A stretch of 21,678 bases of DNA. Source: Pelargonium cotyledonis (taxonomy: Eukaryota > Streptophyta > Magnoliopsida > Geraniales > Geraniaceae). The first letter of the stretch is position 1. Each line of letters opens with the position of its first letter. The translations under genes and the position numbers were made by a program. The stretch lies in contig JAYMTA010001123.1 in the NCBI GenBank assembly GCA_036897625.1, positions 1-21,678 on the forward strand, read 5' to 3'. Positions 1 through 15,887 of this stretch are shown here, piece by piece. The notes beneath the pieces were generated by a model. That model was not told the DNA's origin. It worked only from the letters and a program-made list of their open reading frames with translations, and made no database searches.

Positions 1-20
1 TGATCTTGGTGTTGTTGGGC

Positions 21-380
21 ATGGAAGAGTTGAGATCCAAGTCCTATAGAGATGAGAGGATGCAAATGGAGAGCTACCATGGAAGACCAAACCCTAGCAG
101 CATGCAAGATCTAAGAAGCTATAGTGTGAATTATGCACAACAACAAGAAACCAAGATTGGGAAGGAGATGATGAAGATGAAGAAATGGAAGAGCATCAAT
201 GTTGTTGGGTCAAATTCAAGTAATTGGAGCTTCATTAATGACCCTGAGTTGCAGAGGAAGAAGAGGGTTGTTGGTTACAAGGTCTACACTGTGGAAGGAA
301 AGATGAAAGGGTCCTTGAGGAAGAGCTTTAGGTGGGTCAAGAACACTTACGACCATGTTGTCCATGGATCATGGTGGTGA
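21..380 (+). CDS. DUF3511 domain protein, complete single exon, 119 aa
   Basis: Small plant-specific protein of the DUF3511 family (Pfam name from memory); its biochemical role is unknown. What is seen: it opens MEELRSKSYRDERMQMESY and, after a variable middle, carries the conserved block WSFINDPELQRKKRV, then YKVYTVEGKMKGS and RKSFRWVK, ending in the typical GSWW. These blocks span most of the family domain, so the gene is complete at both ends. The frame also opens at an ATG at position 6, but the family N-terminus MEE(L/F)RSKS begins at the ATG at 21, so I chose that start. The protein is very basic and has no signal peptide or membrane segment. No intron is needed. The promoter lies outside the window. 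The 3' UTR probably runs into 381-540; I saw no clear poly(A) signal that I would defend. Confidence 0.9.
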   Translation: MEELRSKSYRDERMQMESYHGRPNPSSMQDLRSYSVNYAQQQETKIGKEMMKMKKWKSINVVGSNSSNWSFINDPELQRKKRVVGYKVYTVEGKMKGSLRKSFRWVKNTYDHVVHGSWW

Positions 381-538
381 TCATCAACATGCTATTTGGG
401 CTTCTTTTTTTATCAGCAATCATACAAACACCGAGATTCGAGCCTGAGATTTCGAGGGATTAAGTGAAATCAACCGCTTATCTTACTAAGTGGTTGTATG
501 CAATTTGGTATGATTGTTATGTTTTTATTTATGTGCTT

Positions 539-1190
539 GTGAATTGGAGACCGGTCAATGTTGTTCTTGATCTTAGGTCATAATTTGACAATAACGTGTT
601 TTAAACTTGATGATTTTTATTAAAGGGATTTAGAGTTTAGAGCACGGTAAGAAACACTGTGTGAATAATCCACTTCTTTGTTCGCTTCGGTATTTGTGAA
701 TCGAATGCTTATCGGTGTTATTTAGGTCATTTGAATTCTCTCTGCATGTTTTTGCGGGTAATATATTTTTCTTCCTTATGCATATGTGAATTGGAGACGG
801 GTCATTCTTGTTTAAGTCGTATTGCGCCAATAACATGTCTTAAATTTGATTTGGATTTTGCATGCTTAAGAGTGTGAAACGAAACTTAGTGCGGATAATC
901 TACAGCATATTTCATATTGTTTGCTTTGGTAATTGTGGATTGAATGTTTTTGAGTTTCATTTGGATTGGAGTGTGTTGATAATATGTTCATTTGAATCTT
1001 CAACTCTACGTTTTTAGAGCAATCTACATCTCTTTGCAAGTCCACGAGTGAATTGGATGCTAACTAGTCTTACTTAGATTGTAACGTGTCGGTAACACAT
1101 TTTTGATGCCCATGAAAAAGACCGAGTTTAGAGTGCTACACGAGACTAATTCTCGCAAGTTGTGGTACCGTGCAATCCATCTTCTTCCAA
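539..1190. repeat. Degenerate tandem repeat, three copies, about 250 bp unit
   Basis: Three diverged copies start at 539, 786 and 1048, each opening with gtgaattgga (periods 247 and 262). The order of sub-blocks is kept: a gg(t)cat/tagtc block, then 'ataacgtgt', 'ataacatgt' or 'gtaacacat', then 'gagtttagagcac', 'gcttaagagtgtg' or 'gagtttagagtgct', then 'aataatccac', 'gataatctac' or 'caatccatct'. No open frame runs through the copies. It begins about 160 bp after the DUF3511 stop and may be partly transcribed as its 3' UTR. I do not recognise a named repeat family. Confidence 0.6.
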
Positions 1191-2479
1191 TTTATTTTGA
1201 AAATCTGGAATGACCAAAGATGAGTTTTTTGAAATTTCAGAACTTAAGATCTTAATTTTGAGCTTTTTATTTGTTAAATTTGTCAACAAACTAGAATTTA
1301 GAAATAATTAGAAGAGAGTTGACTTCTATTCCCAAAATTAGTCAATTCCATTTGCTATCATAGAAATAGTTCATATTTGATATAAGTTTGTTTAATTTTT
1401 TTTCATCAATTTAACTAAAAATATGTAAATAAAATTCTTTTAATCAATTCTCTATGTTTGATTTCATTATTTTGATATTGAGTTCTAACAAATTTACTTT
1501 TATAATCTATACAAGATAATTGTAAATTTAATAAATTCAATGTGTCCCACATTTTAAATCATCAAATCAAATTTAAAATGTTTATGAAATGCTCTTCAAC
1601 AACCGACAAGAGTACAAAAGAAAGGCAAAAATCAAACTAAAATACTATTAACACTTTTTCTCTTTCAAAATATAATATCAGCGGTGTAAACAAACTAAGC
1701 TTTTAACTGTCCACAAATGAGACCGTATAAGAATAATGCTCCCAAATCATTTTGTTCTTTTAATTTCAGTTAGTTACGTATAAATGGTCAATAATAATTC
1801 TATCATTAATTAATTAATTAATGTATTTTAAATTTGTTACAACCGTTTTTACGGAAAGACAATAAGAAATGTAAAATACATCATTTCCCCTTAACGTCTC
1901 TTTTTTTAGACGTTTTGATGGATGGATAATGCAATTTATAATTTCGAAACAATGTCTTGTTTTCTTTTTAGGATGTACCGTTTTGAGACGTAACGAGGAG
2001 CAAACCTAAAGAAAAGATGAATAAACCTTTGCAAGTTGCTCTTTATTTACACTTATTTTGTGGTTAACATTGCATGATTTCTAGCAAATTGTCCACACCA
2101 ACAAATGTATACATATGCTTCAACAATTTTGCAGTAAACTAAATAGCACAATACATTCATCAACACAAAATATTTCCAGCTCGCAACATATTTGCACATT
2201 CCGACTTGTAAACATTAGCAAAATATAACATCAAATTAACGCAAATACAACAAAAACCTGATATATGTCTAGTTGGGATCAGATCAAATTTTACGACCAT
2301 CTCATCTTTTTATTCTGTACTTACAGCAACGATTCCCAACTCAAACACTCTAGATTTCGGCTTTCCAGCTTTTCCCGGAACGCGATAAACAGACAAGAAG
2401 TTCCGATCAAGTTGCGGGACACAAAAGTATACGGTTTTTGAATTTACAGAGGATCGTAGGATTGAGAGTGTGACTATTG
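1191..2479. other. AT-rich intergenic DNA plus probable 3' UTR of the kinase gene
   Basis: No coding frame with recognisable content was found on either strand. There is a short (TTAA)n run near 1807-1822 and several A/T homopolymers. The part next to the kinase stop (roughly 2280-2479) is less AT-rich and is probably the 3' UTR of the - strand CKL gene. This is a convergent intergenic region between the DUF3511 gene and the CKL gene. Confidence 0.5.
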
Positions 2480-7298
<4,819 letters not shown>

Positions 7299-7560
7299 CA
7301 ACAGACTCTCTCTCCGAAGAAATCGACGATCACACCAAACCCTAACCTTAACCTTCTCTCTCTCTCTCTCTGCTCAAATCAAACCCTAACCACAAGAAAT
7401 CCAGAGACCGATCCGATGATTAGGACACGGACGCAAATAAGGGAGCTGTCGAGGGGTAAAGTTGGAAAGTAGAGGACTTTCTCTCTCTAGAGTGGTGGGG
7501 GAGAAAGAGAGAGTGTGTGTGATCACAGAAACCACCACCACTCTCTAAACGGACTCTCTT
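7299..7560 (-). promoter_or_regulatory. CKL 5' leader and proximal promoter with telo-box motifs
   Basis: Just upstream of the kinase ATG are two copies of the plant telo-box core, AAACCCTAA on the + strand, at 7337-7345 and 7381-7389, with a CT-repeat (GA on the sense strand) between them near 7353-7371. Telo-boxes are known cis-elements in promoters and leaders of many plant housekeeping genes; a role here is inference. A second CT/GA-rich block lies near 7480-7520. I see no convincing TATA box, which fits a broadly expressed gene. The transcription start cannot be placed exactly. Confidence 0.4.
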
Positions 7561-7665
7561 GTACGGCAATGGCGTTTTCAACAAAATTTTACTTCATTTC
7601 CCCTTGTTAAACGGCGTCGTATTGCACATTCTAGATGCAAAGACAACAATATGATAATGTGGAGC

Positions 7666-7904
7666 TAAGGTTGCAATTTCGGGTTTCAAATCGAGTTTGT
7701 TCGGGTTTGGTTTGATAAACACCAACCCAAACTGAATTGGGTTTGTATTTGTTCGAGTTTCAAATGTTAGTGTAAAATGAGTAAATTCGTGTGAATTGTT
7801 TAATTCGACTCAATTTCTTTTGTAAGATTTAACTTAGTATGAAAATTAGTTGGATGGCTAAGTCAAATCGGATTTTGAAGCTCGAATCCATATTGTTGGC
7901 TCTA
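7666..7904. mobile_element. Degenerate non-autonomous element, GGGTTT-rich (copy A)
   Basis: The left end reads taaggttgcaatttcgggt; the right end, read inward on the opposite strand, begins TAGAGCCAACAAT. The interior is built of 'tcgggttt', 'ttgttcgggttt' and 'caacccaaac' words. The same end design (roughly TAGAG.TG.CAATTT) and the same GGGT/ACCC vocabulary recur at 10357-10535 and 19855-20061, so the three probably belong to one short DNA-transposon-derived family, perhaps hAT-like by its ends. No matching target-site duplication was found, and this copy is the most decayed of the three. Confidence 0.35.
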
Positions 7905-8124
7905 ATTGAATAGAAACAATAACGAAGATGGTATTTCAAAATCGTCTCAAATTTGTTTCATTGTTATTCCTATCTTCCTGTAGAAAAAATGAGGCTTAAT
8001 TTCTTGGGTGGTTCTTTTGGAGGCTCACTTGGTCATTTGGTCATGTTAGTCCAGTCATGCGACGCGTAACCAACGATTGTATATATAATTCAGTTTAAAT
8101 TTAATTATTAATTAAATATCATTT

Positions 8125-8450
8125 ATCTCTTAACTTTTAAAAAAAAAGTCATTTAGGTACTTGACCTTTGAGTTTTGGAGTCGAAATGGTTCAATTTGTT
8201 AATTGAAGTTAACTTTCCATTAATTTCGCTTACATGGTGCTGACATGATTTTTTAATAATATTTATTTAATTATTACATTACATCATGTCACATATTGAT
8301 TTAATTCTTTAAATGACACTTTAGCGCCACATTGTTGAAGTTAATGGTCAATTAAGTCATGAACCAAACTCATTCAAAGTGTCAAAGTTCGAGAAGTTAT
8401 TAAAACGATAACTTTCTCAAAGTTAGGTACCGAGTAACCTTTAAACCTAC
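8125..8450. repeat. Decayed foldback-like repeat between CKL and ALA genes
   Basis: The two halves are roughly inverted relative to each other. The left half has 'ggtacttgacctttgag', 'ggttcaatttgttaatt' and 'gtgctgacatg'. The right half, read on the other strand, has CTCGAACTTTGACACTTTG, GGTTCATGACTTAATTG and 'AAGTGTCATTT' in the same order. Similarity is low and gapped. An outlying 'ggtaccgagtaacc' lies near the right end. No open frame. It may be a decayed MITE; the family is unknown. Confidence 0.35.
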
Positions 8451-8639
8451 AAAAAAAAAAACACCATAGTAGAGGCACAAAACTGAACTTCTCATTTCAA
8501 CAACAATACACTATTGATGTTATGTACCAACTATACACTTCCATAAATCTTCAACTCTTCAAAATTGCTATAAATATTGTACATAAAAACCAGCTTTCCA
8601 CTGGTTTTGTGTATAAAACAACTATCAAATGAGACCTTC

Positions 8640-8667
8640 AACCAACCAACCAACCAACCAACTAACC
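8640..8667. repeat. (AACC)n microsatellite
   Basis: Runs of 'accaaccaacc' with one imperfect unit near the end (aactaacc). It lies about 230 bp past the ALA stop codon, probably inside or just beyond that gene's 3' UTR. The rest of 8451-8894 holds no frame I can support; it is likely the 3' UTR of the flippase gene. Confidence 0.7.
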
Positions 8668-8894
8668 TTTCCCAATTACACAAATCAAAGAATATACTAA
8701 AAATAGAAAGGCGCCGCAATATATATAGAAACACTACAAAAGACCGCAAACCCTAACTTTCTAAATTTAGGTATCATATCGCGGTACTAACACCCATCAT
8801 CATGTCAAGCTGTTTAAGGCGCTTAGATCCCCTCAGAGGTCAAGTTCAAGCCCCATCATGGTTTTGGTATCGTGGATAAATAAGAAAACATGTA

Positions 8895-11800
8895 TCATCT
8901 CGCGGGAGACATTGCATTTTGCTTCTTGTGCAGCCTCCCCTTCAACATCCTGATCTTCGCATCCACCCTCGCTGTGAACCCTATTTGCGTGTCCTGTCTC
9001 GCCTTGGATCGCTCCCTATGCCACATGTGCTGATCCTCGACGTCCTTCCCGTAATGCTTGATTTCTTGGATGATGTGATGATCCATCGGGTTGAAGCATC
9101 TCTGGAAGGAAATGTAGATCAAGTACGGGAGGTTGCACGCGGTTGTCACGAAGAGTGTCGTTGACCAGTAGATCGGAGTTGGACTAAGAGCTTCTTGGAA
9201 GATTTGGTACGCACTCCCGGACTGATCGGGAGGCAGCATACCGTAGATGAGGATGAATAGGTACCACAAGGCGATGCTGCCACAAACAAAGAGGTGTTGA
9301 ATCCATGTGAAGTGGCTCATCGTGAGCGCAATCTGGATATTCACTGCCCATACAATGCAGGTGAACATAACGGCTCCAAGAATTGCCATGTCAGCAGTTT
9401 GGCCATTCTCGATGAAGGCCTGCTCGTAGAAGATAGCGAGGGTTGCGAAGAAAATGATGAGGGAAGCGTAGAGACCGTTGATCATCCAACCTAATATCCT
9501 ATTCCAGTCAAAGAACAAGTTTTTCGGGCCTTGCTGATACAATGCGGGAAACTGTAAAGAAAAAAAAGGTTCATGCACTAAAAACGGGGATAAAATAGAG
9601 TGGATGACTGGATGGGTCAATGACGGGACTAACCTGCAAGCAGACATCAGATGAAACGTCTTGCTCGAAAACTCCGAGTGAAATGACGGGCAAGGAGGTA
9701 AGAATGACATTGAACAATGTCATGTACCAGTCGTCGTAAATTGATTGCCCAGAGAAGCCTGTGAACGCCTCGAAGTAGAAGAGGGTAAGGCCGAATGCTA
9801 TATTTTTGTAAAAAAAATAACAAACCTGAATGGATAAAAAAACAGATTAAAGAAGATTGTGTGCATAGATTAAGCAAAAATAGAATCATCAAGATGGGCT
9901 TTGTTGATTTTACCATCTTAGCAATCCTTTTGTAGCACCAGTGTCCATGGACCACCAGAAGTCTCTCCAAGAACCGAAACTGGGCAATTGAGAAATCACT
10001 AGCCATTACTGCCTGCAAAAGTTACACGTGTTTGTAAGCTTCACTACAATGTCAACAAAACACGGTGCATGATTTTATAAGTGAAAATGGAGGAGCAAGG
10101 ACATGCACATGCCTCATCTAGTCTTTCCCGCCCCTAGTTCCGCCTATATGTGTGTATAAATGAAAGAAATGAGATCGGTAATGTAACAAGCATGACGAGC
10201 ACGCCAAAAGGGGTAGTTAGTGTAATGTTCCGCCTAAGAAAGACACGAGGAGAAGACAAACGAGCACGACAACTTAACTTTGTGTAAACCCTTATTTTAA
10301 TGCCACCTGATTTGGGCATCATGGACAACAAAGGTGTAAAAAGGTAACATTGTCACTATCTTGTCAATTTGGACCCGAAAATGAGGGCAACCAAAATCCA
10401 ACCCGCATTTTTTGCAGGTTTGGTTCGCATAAATATAACCGGTTATTTTTCAGGTTGGGTTTACCATGACGCCATGCGGATCAAGTTAGGGTTAGGTCAA
10501 TTCAACCCAACCCAAACTCCGAATTGTCAGCTCTAATCTTGTTAATAAATGGTAATTTTAAGAGTAAACTGGGAATACGATAATTAAATCATGCTTTCAT
10601 GAGAAGCATGTTGAAAGGGGTAGTTAGATAGGTACAAACCTGCATACCTTCCACGCCACTGATGCCGACACCAATATCAGCTTCTTGAATCATTCCTACA
10701 TCATTGGCACCATCTCCGATAGCTAAGGTGGTTTTTCGGGTTCCTTCTTTTACTAGCATCGTTACCTGATGCAAAATTGAACACATGAAGGCAAAATTAA
10801 ACAAAGGAACACATATCTAATCTCCATTCGCAATAATTCGATAAGCTAATATTGAAAAGCCACTTCATTAGGAAGAGAATCAACCAACTGAAGAGATTCA
10901 AGAAGTGCACTAAAGAAAAACTATCAAGACCCAACCAATTTGGTCGTGAACTAATTTTACGGCAAAATGGTACACCAACATTTGAAAACCAACCAAAGTG
11001 GTCCCCGACATTAACTTCCATTAGCTTTTTTTTCTTCTCAATTTTGTTGGCATGACAATGAAACTATATCCAACGGAAGTTAACGTGTGGACCATTTTGA
11101 TCAGTTTTCAACAGTTAGGGTACCATGTTCAGGGACCAAACTGGTCAGGTCCTGATAGTTCATGGTTCATTTTGGTAGTTTTTCCCAACATATATATGTA
11201 CTAAATCTAACCCTACCAATGCCTTCTGCTTCGGTGAGACACGGCAGCAAATGACGGATGCACAATGAACTGCTAATGCCAAGAATCGATACTTCATACC
11301 ATCCTCCAAAGCATGTGTTAGAGTCTTTCCTTCTATAATCAAAGCAAATGCAGCATGTGGATCCTTTTCATCCTTGATCATTTGTGAGGCACTGTTGATT
11401 TGCATCAAAATATTCTCCCTCACAGCCTGATCAGTAGCACAAGAAACAGTGGAGTCTAACATAAATGAAAGTGATTCCCTGAATAACGCCTCTCACTCTT
11501 TCTCAAAGCAATAAGTACCTCTTTGTCGTCTTGAAGCGATGGCTCTAAATTTGATGTCGATATACTGATCTGCTTCATGCCCTGCCGAAGCAAACTACAT
11601 GCAAATCTGCACCATAAAAACAATGATATCACTGAATTGCAGTTACAAAATTGTAATGATCATTCATTAACACATTTACCAACACATGGATACCAAAACT
11701 CCATTTTACCCTCTCTCCTTTTTTCATTACTTAGTAAAAGATGTGGTGTTTCATAAGGAAATGTTTTTCTTCTTTTTCATTTAAATATATCTCTTCTCAA

Positions 11801-14800
11801 TTCTCAAAACACACGACTTCATCGGATATAGTATATGGCGAAGAGCAGCAACTCCAGGTTGTTTCAGCCGCCCTATAATATATAGACTGTTATAGTTAGC
11901 CACAATATTCATTTTATATTGCATTCCAAAGAATTCTGTAGAGACTTGGCACTTTTTGTGGTATATGGAAGAGAAGTTGTACTATTTATAACATACCAAA
12001 AGTTAATCTCACATTGACTCAGCCAAGAAATAAACTACAACATCATTAAGTAAGGTTTATCATTCCGATTTTTAGGGTTGTAGCTTTCTCGAAATTTAAA
12101 ATAGGTAACATGCACAAAAGATTATGTTTATTGGCAAAAGAAAAACAAACCCTATATTGATTGCAGTTTCCATCTTATCCCCTGTCAGAACCCAGATCTT
12201 GAGACCAGCTTGTGCCAATTTATCTATGCACCCAGGAACCTAAACAGGAGAAAAAAGTAACAAAAGTCAAGTGAACCGGAAAGGAAATACACTAATTGCA
12301 TTCTAAAACAACGATGATCGGTGCAGTACCCCTTTTTGCAATTTGTCCTCAACAGCAGTAGCACCAACGAGGATCAGTTCCTTCTCAATCATGTCTGATA
12401 CCTGCTCAAGCAATGCTGCCCTATCAGCCCCAATAGAAGTTTTAGCTTTGACAAATTCATCGTTCCAAGCCGAATACTCATCCTCGTCAAGCTTTCTGTA
12501 AGAAAGAGCCAACGTACGCAACCCATTTTCTCCATAGTCATTCAAATGCTTAGTAGTAGCTTCCAGGTACGTTTTTCCATTCTTTGATAGACGATCGAAA
12601 ATGATGCTGCAACCAAACAATAAATATATACATGGGTATTTCCTAAGAGCGGAGAAAATATTTTTCAATTTTTAAGTGATAATGTTATTAGAACTCAAAC
12701 CATAAACAACGTAAATGATTTACAGTTAGTACACACTCAACACCAAATAAAAGCTGCTAAAATTCTACTCCCTCCGTCATGGGTAATTTATATTTCATAA
12801 ATAACTAAGTAAAAAGAGAATTGAGCACTCATTTTGGACGGAGGGAGTATTTTAATTGTATATTCGGCTATGAGCACATTAAGGTAAAGTCATATTCAAT
12901 CGACGGGAAAGAAAATATAGCTGCCAGGCTAACCTGTCAGCACCCTTGCACATGAGAAGAATCTGTCCGCTGTCATCTTTCACTATAACAGTCATTCTCT
13001 TCCTTTTGCTTGTGAAATCCAACAGATTGAGAATTTTGTACTCCCTGTAAGTTGAAAAGAATATTGAATATGGTACTACAACATAAGTAAGCTAAAACGA
13101 AGCTCAAATAAAATGGGAAATTATTGATTTATACACTCACCTCTCAACTGGTTGCCCAGAGGAAGCATATTTTTCGCGGACAAACACACTTGATTGAGAT
13201 CTTCTGCAAAACTCAAAACCAAATTCTCGGGCTGCAAGAAGAAAAGCCCCTTCATCAGGTGACTCCGCCTCATAGATAAAACTCTTAGTCTCCTCATTCC
13301 AGTCAGGAATGGCGGTGTGACAAACTGCTAATATCTGACAAAATAACGAAATAACATCTGCATTGGGCTCTTTCACCCAGTTTCCATCCATTAGGCGATT
13401 GTCCTGAAAACTAAATCCCTTTATGGTCGGTCTTTTATCCGTTTCATCTTTAGAAGTAATGACGGTCTCCAGTTCAATATCTGATGAGGGTATAGCACTG
13501 CTGCCGCTCATAGGCAAATTAGAAAGATCCGATATCTGATCGTCAAGATCAACAGCAATTTGTTTTGCTGCAGCAAGTTCAACCTCACTAGCTTTCATAC
13601 CATACGTGGTGCCAGCAATTGAACACTTGAGAAAATCCATTTGATTGCTGGTCAATGTGCCTGTTTTGTCGGAGAGGATTGTATCTACCTGTCCTAGCTC
13701 CTCGTTCAAATTTGATGTGCGTGCTTGAGCTGGAGTTTCAGTTTCCTCATCAAACATATGCAAGTCCTGGTTAATGAAAGTAGCTTGCAAAACCTTCACA
13801 ACCTCAATTGAAACATAGAGTGATATGGGTATTAGATATCCGTAAAGCATGAGAGCAGTGATGAGATGGTAAAATCCTGAAAGCACAGGCTCTCTAGGAT
13901 CACCAATACCTGGATTCACAAAGGGCTGCAAGTACCACCACTCCAGCACTTGGTACTTTGTCTTCACAGCAAAGCCTATTGAGCTTATCACTGAGATCAG
14001 TACAAGGAGACCAAAAAGCAAATATATGATAGAATCCAACCTAGTCTCTATTGTGCTCCTTTTTGTTGGGGATTCAGTGCTGTTCTGCATGACTTTGCTA
14101 TCATGACCCGTAAATATCACGACCCCATACACATGAGATGTGTTCCTCAGCTTTGAATCTCGGAGGAGAATCTGACTTGGATCAAGAGGATGAACTTGGT
14201 GATCATATTCAAGATTACCCACAAAAGTGTAGAGACTCGGGTTCGGGTCTTCACATTTGATAGTTCCCTTGAAATCCTTGAAAGCCTCGTCTTCATCCAA
14301 AGACAAAGTTGCTTCCAAAGCTCTCTTCACCTTTAAATTTGTCTCACCATCTAAGTTCATTGTCTCCACATAGCAAATGCCATCCTCATAGCTAGACGAC
14401 AAGAGAAGCAAATCAGAAGGAAAGAACTGGTCTTTTTCCACTTTAATCAGATCTCCAACCTGAATCTTCTCCCAATGCTTATGCCCAAAAACACCATTCC
14501 CTTCATGAACACATGCTTTCCGCTTATTAACCTCCACATCCTGCCGGTGCCTACGATAATCTTCCAAAGCTTCCTTCGCCATACTAAGCCCCACAACAAA
14601 AGCCAAAGGAGCGACCATGCTCAGGTAACTGAACGGAGAAAGGTCGGTGAACGAAAGACATGCAGCAACAAGGAAGTAAATATTGGCAACTCGTCTAAAT
14701 TGCTCGTACAAGGCCTTAGGTAAGAAAGAGACAATATTATATTTCGTGGTAGATATAAAATTTGAGCAGTATGGTCTCTTCCCATCAATAACGGGTTGGT

Positions 14801-14933
14801 TGCAATCTACAACTCTCGAGAAACCGGGGCCTTCGATTCGCTCACTATGTTCAGGAGGGAAATGAGGTCGGATACAAGCAAATGTATAAAGATGGCTCCG
14901 CCGCAGCTTCGCCTTTAACTTACTCTTAGGCAT
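8895..14933 (-). CDS. ALA: P4-type ATPase, phospholipid flippase, ALA4-ALA7 clade, 10 coding exons, 1213 aa
   Basis: Flippase that uses ATP to move phospholipids to the cytosolic leaflet; plant ALA proteins work with a CDC50/ALIS beta-subunit (family knowledge). Exons on the - strand: 14933-13141, 13044-12934, 12606-12330, 12239-12151, 11606-11519, 11426-11217, 10765-10640, 10012-9914, 9825-9634, 9551-8895; all introns GT-AG, frame continuous. Seen: N-terminal GPGFSRVV; M1/M2 about residues 84-118; actuator DGET at 195-198; M4 PISL from P369 (P4 signature); phosphorylated D422 in DKTGTLT; KGAD nucleotide-binding motif in exon 2; [13 protein letters not shown] in exon 4; hinge GDGANDVG at 873-880; M5-M10 in exons 8-10, including FYKNI and LGVFEQDV; tail [11 protein letters not shown]. 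The length fits the clade (about 1190-1240 aa). The large first exon and the block QPVER at its end match ALA5-ALA7 from memory. Oddity: EGTRKTT with R866 where relatives usually show G. No break was found, so the gene should be functional. The paralog number is unresolved. Confidence 0.95.
10357..10535. mobile_element. Non-autonomous element, copy B, in ALA intron 7
   Basis: The left end reads tatcttgtcaatttggaccc; the right end on the opposite strand begins TAGAGCTGACAATTCGGAG, giving imperfect terminal inverted repeats. The interior has 'caacccgca', 'ggttgggttt' and 'caacccaacccaaact' words. The left end shares 'caatttggacccgaa' with the right end of the element at 19855-20061, which argues for a common family. 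It lies within the intron spanning 10639-10013. No clean target-site duplication was seen. A hAT-like origin is possible but unproven. Confidence 0.5.
10915..11163. mobile_element. Foldback (MITE-like) element in ALA intron 6
   Basis: There are two long imperfect inverted arms. The left arm runs 10915-11024 and the right arm about 11070-11163, joined by a T-rich loop. Read on the opposite strand, the left arm gives GGAAGTTAATGTCGGGGACC, GGTTTTCAAATGTTGG and GACCAAATTGGTTGGGTC then TTGATAGTT; the right arm gives GGAAGTTAACGTGTGGACC, AGTTTTCAACAGTTAGG and GACCAAACTGGTCAGGTCC then TGATAGTT. The order is the same, with a small extra block in the left arm. A transcript through it would form a hairpin of nearly 100 bp. 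No protein is encoded and the ends are not precisely defined. It lies in the 11216-10766 intron of the flippase gene. Confidence 0.6.
12768..12847. mobile_element. Short Stowaway-like MITE, 80 bp, in ALA intron 2
   Basis: The terminal inverted repeats are ctccctccgtc at 12768-12778 and gacggagggag at 12837-12847, a perfect 11-bp inverted pair with the classic Stowaway (Tc1/mariner-derived) end sequence. TA dinucleotides flank it on both sides (12766-12767 and 12848-12849), as expected of that superfamily's target-site duplication. The interior is AT-rich and encodes nothing. It sits in the intron between exons 2 and 3 of the flippase gene (12933-12607). At 80 bp it is shorter than most members, so it may carry an internal deletion. 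Confidence 0.85.
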
Positions 14934-14947
14934 CTCTCAAGTTTCAG

Positions 14948-15489
14948 CTGAAAAAAACTACCAATATCCTGCAAGTACTCATCAATTGAAGAATCACCAA
15001 AGGCGCGTCTTCACCAATCACCACGAACACAATGGTGTTCCACTCTCAAAACGTGTTCTTCTATGACCTAATGACAAGAAACCCAGATAGGAGTTACCTC
15101 ATAATAACATTGCCAAATTGTCAAAACATACAATAATTCAAACCCACCACATAAAAAACCCAACTTTAATGCATATGTTGGCTCACAATCAAATCTAATC
15201 CACATAATCAAGCAAACCCAGAATTGCAAATTGTCATAAACACCCCCACATTTACTGCAAGTATCAACAAAATGACAAGCAAAAAAGAGCTAAAAAAAAA
15301 AAATCAGACGCAACAGCACATTCTTATCTCCACAACCCAACAAAACCAACACAAAAATCCCCAGCTAAAAACAAATTTTGAGCACAACCCATTACAATCC
15401 AAAGCATCAAACCAAGAAAAAGGAAACGGATTCACAAAATTAAACAAACCCAAATGAATTTTTGTTTATGAAAACACACAAAAGCTCAC
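14948..15489 (-). other. Intron in the 5' leader of the ALA gene
   Basis: Upstream of the flippase ATG the sense strand has a strong donor, CCCAG/GTGAGC, at 15490/15489. Possible acceptors are TTTTTTTCAG ending at 14948 or TTGCAG ending at 14969. The interval is A-rich on the + strand and carries no conserved frame; the 77-aa lysine/asparagine-rich frame there is only composition. A non-coding first exon would then cover roughly 15491-15700, containing a GA/CT repeat near 15645-15663. Leader introns are common in plant housekeeping genes and often raise expression; that role is inference. Confidence 0.6.
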
Positions 15490-15728
15490 CTGGGATCAGA
15501 ATGTTGGGTCCTTCGCAGCCAATATCAACGACCCAATCGGCCAGAAGAGAAAGTGAAAACGATACAGAGAGCTGGAGATTTCACAGATCAGGAAACAATG
15601 AAGAAGACGACGAATGAATCTAGAGAGAGAAAATCTGGGCAGCGAAGAGAGAGAGAGAGAGACGGTGGCTCTGTAGGGTCGTGTCTCCGTTAACGGAATC
15701 GCGAGCCAATGCCAGGATTTCCCGGGAC

Positions 15729-15738
15729 TATATTTATA
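15729..15738 (-). promoter_or_regulatory. TATA box of the ALA gene
   Basis: On the sense strand of the flippase gene the sequence TATAAATATA occurs here, directly followed by GTCCCGGGAAATCC. A start site about 30 bp downstream would fall near 15700, which fits the inferred non-coding first exon ending at 15491. This is the best core-promoter match near either divergent gene. Confidence 0.55.
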
Positions 15739-15819
15739 TTTTCTGTTCTTCGTTTTCGGTTTCCTGCCAATTATTTTATTTTATTTTCCGATCTGTCAAT
15801 TTAAGGAATGTTTTTTGTA

Positions 15820-15843
15820 GGTCCCACTAGGTGTGACGTGGCA
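15820..15843. promoter_or_regulatory. TCP-site and ABRE-like motifs upstream of ALA
   Basis: GGTCCCAC at 15820-15827 fits the TCP-factor consensus GGNCCCAC, and GACGTGGCA at 15835-15843 contains the ACGTGGC core of abscisic-acid response elements. Both lie about 90-110 bp upstream of the TATA box of the flippase gene, a normal position for plant activator sites. Both motifs are short and could be chance; function is inference. Confidence 0.3.
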
Positions 15844-15887
15844 GTGTCTTTCTACTGCTGTTGCAATTAAAGAATCAAAATTAAATT

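Noticed and set aside
9647..10018. A 123-aa frame on the - strand read as one protein
   Set aside because: Only its first 33 codons after the acceptor are the real ALA exon 8; the rest is intron followed by exon 9 sequence in the wrong frame.
14475..14865. Two + strand frames of 82 and 60 aa
   Set aside because: They are antisense to the first ALA exon, where the - strand frame is strongly conserved.
15224..15457. A 77-aa Lys/Asn/Gln-rich frame on the + strand
   Set aside because: It lies in the A-rich leader intron of the ALA gene and has low-complexity composition with no conserved motif.
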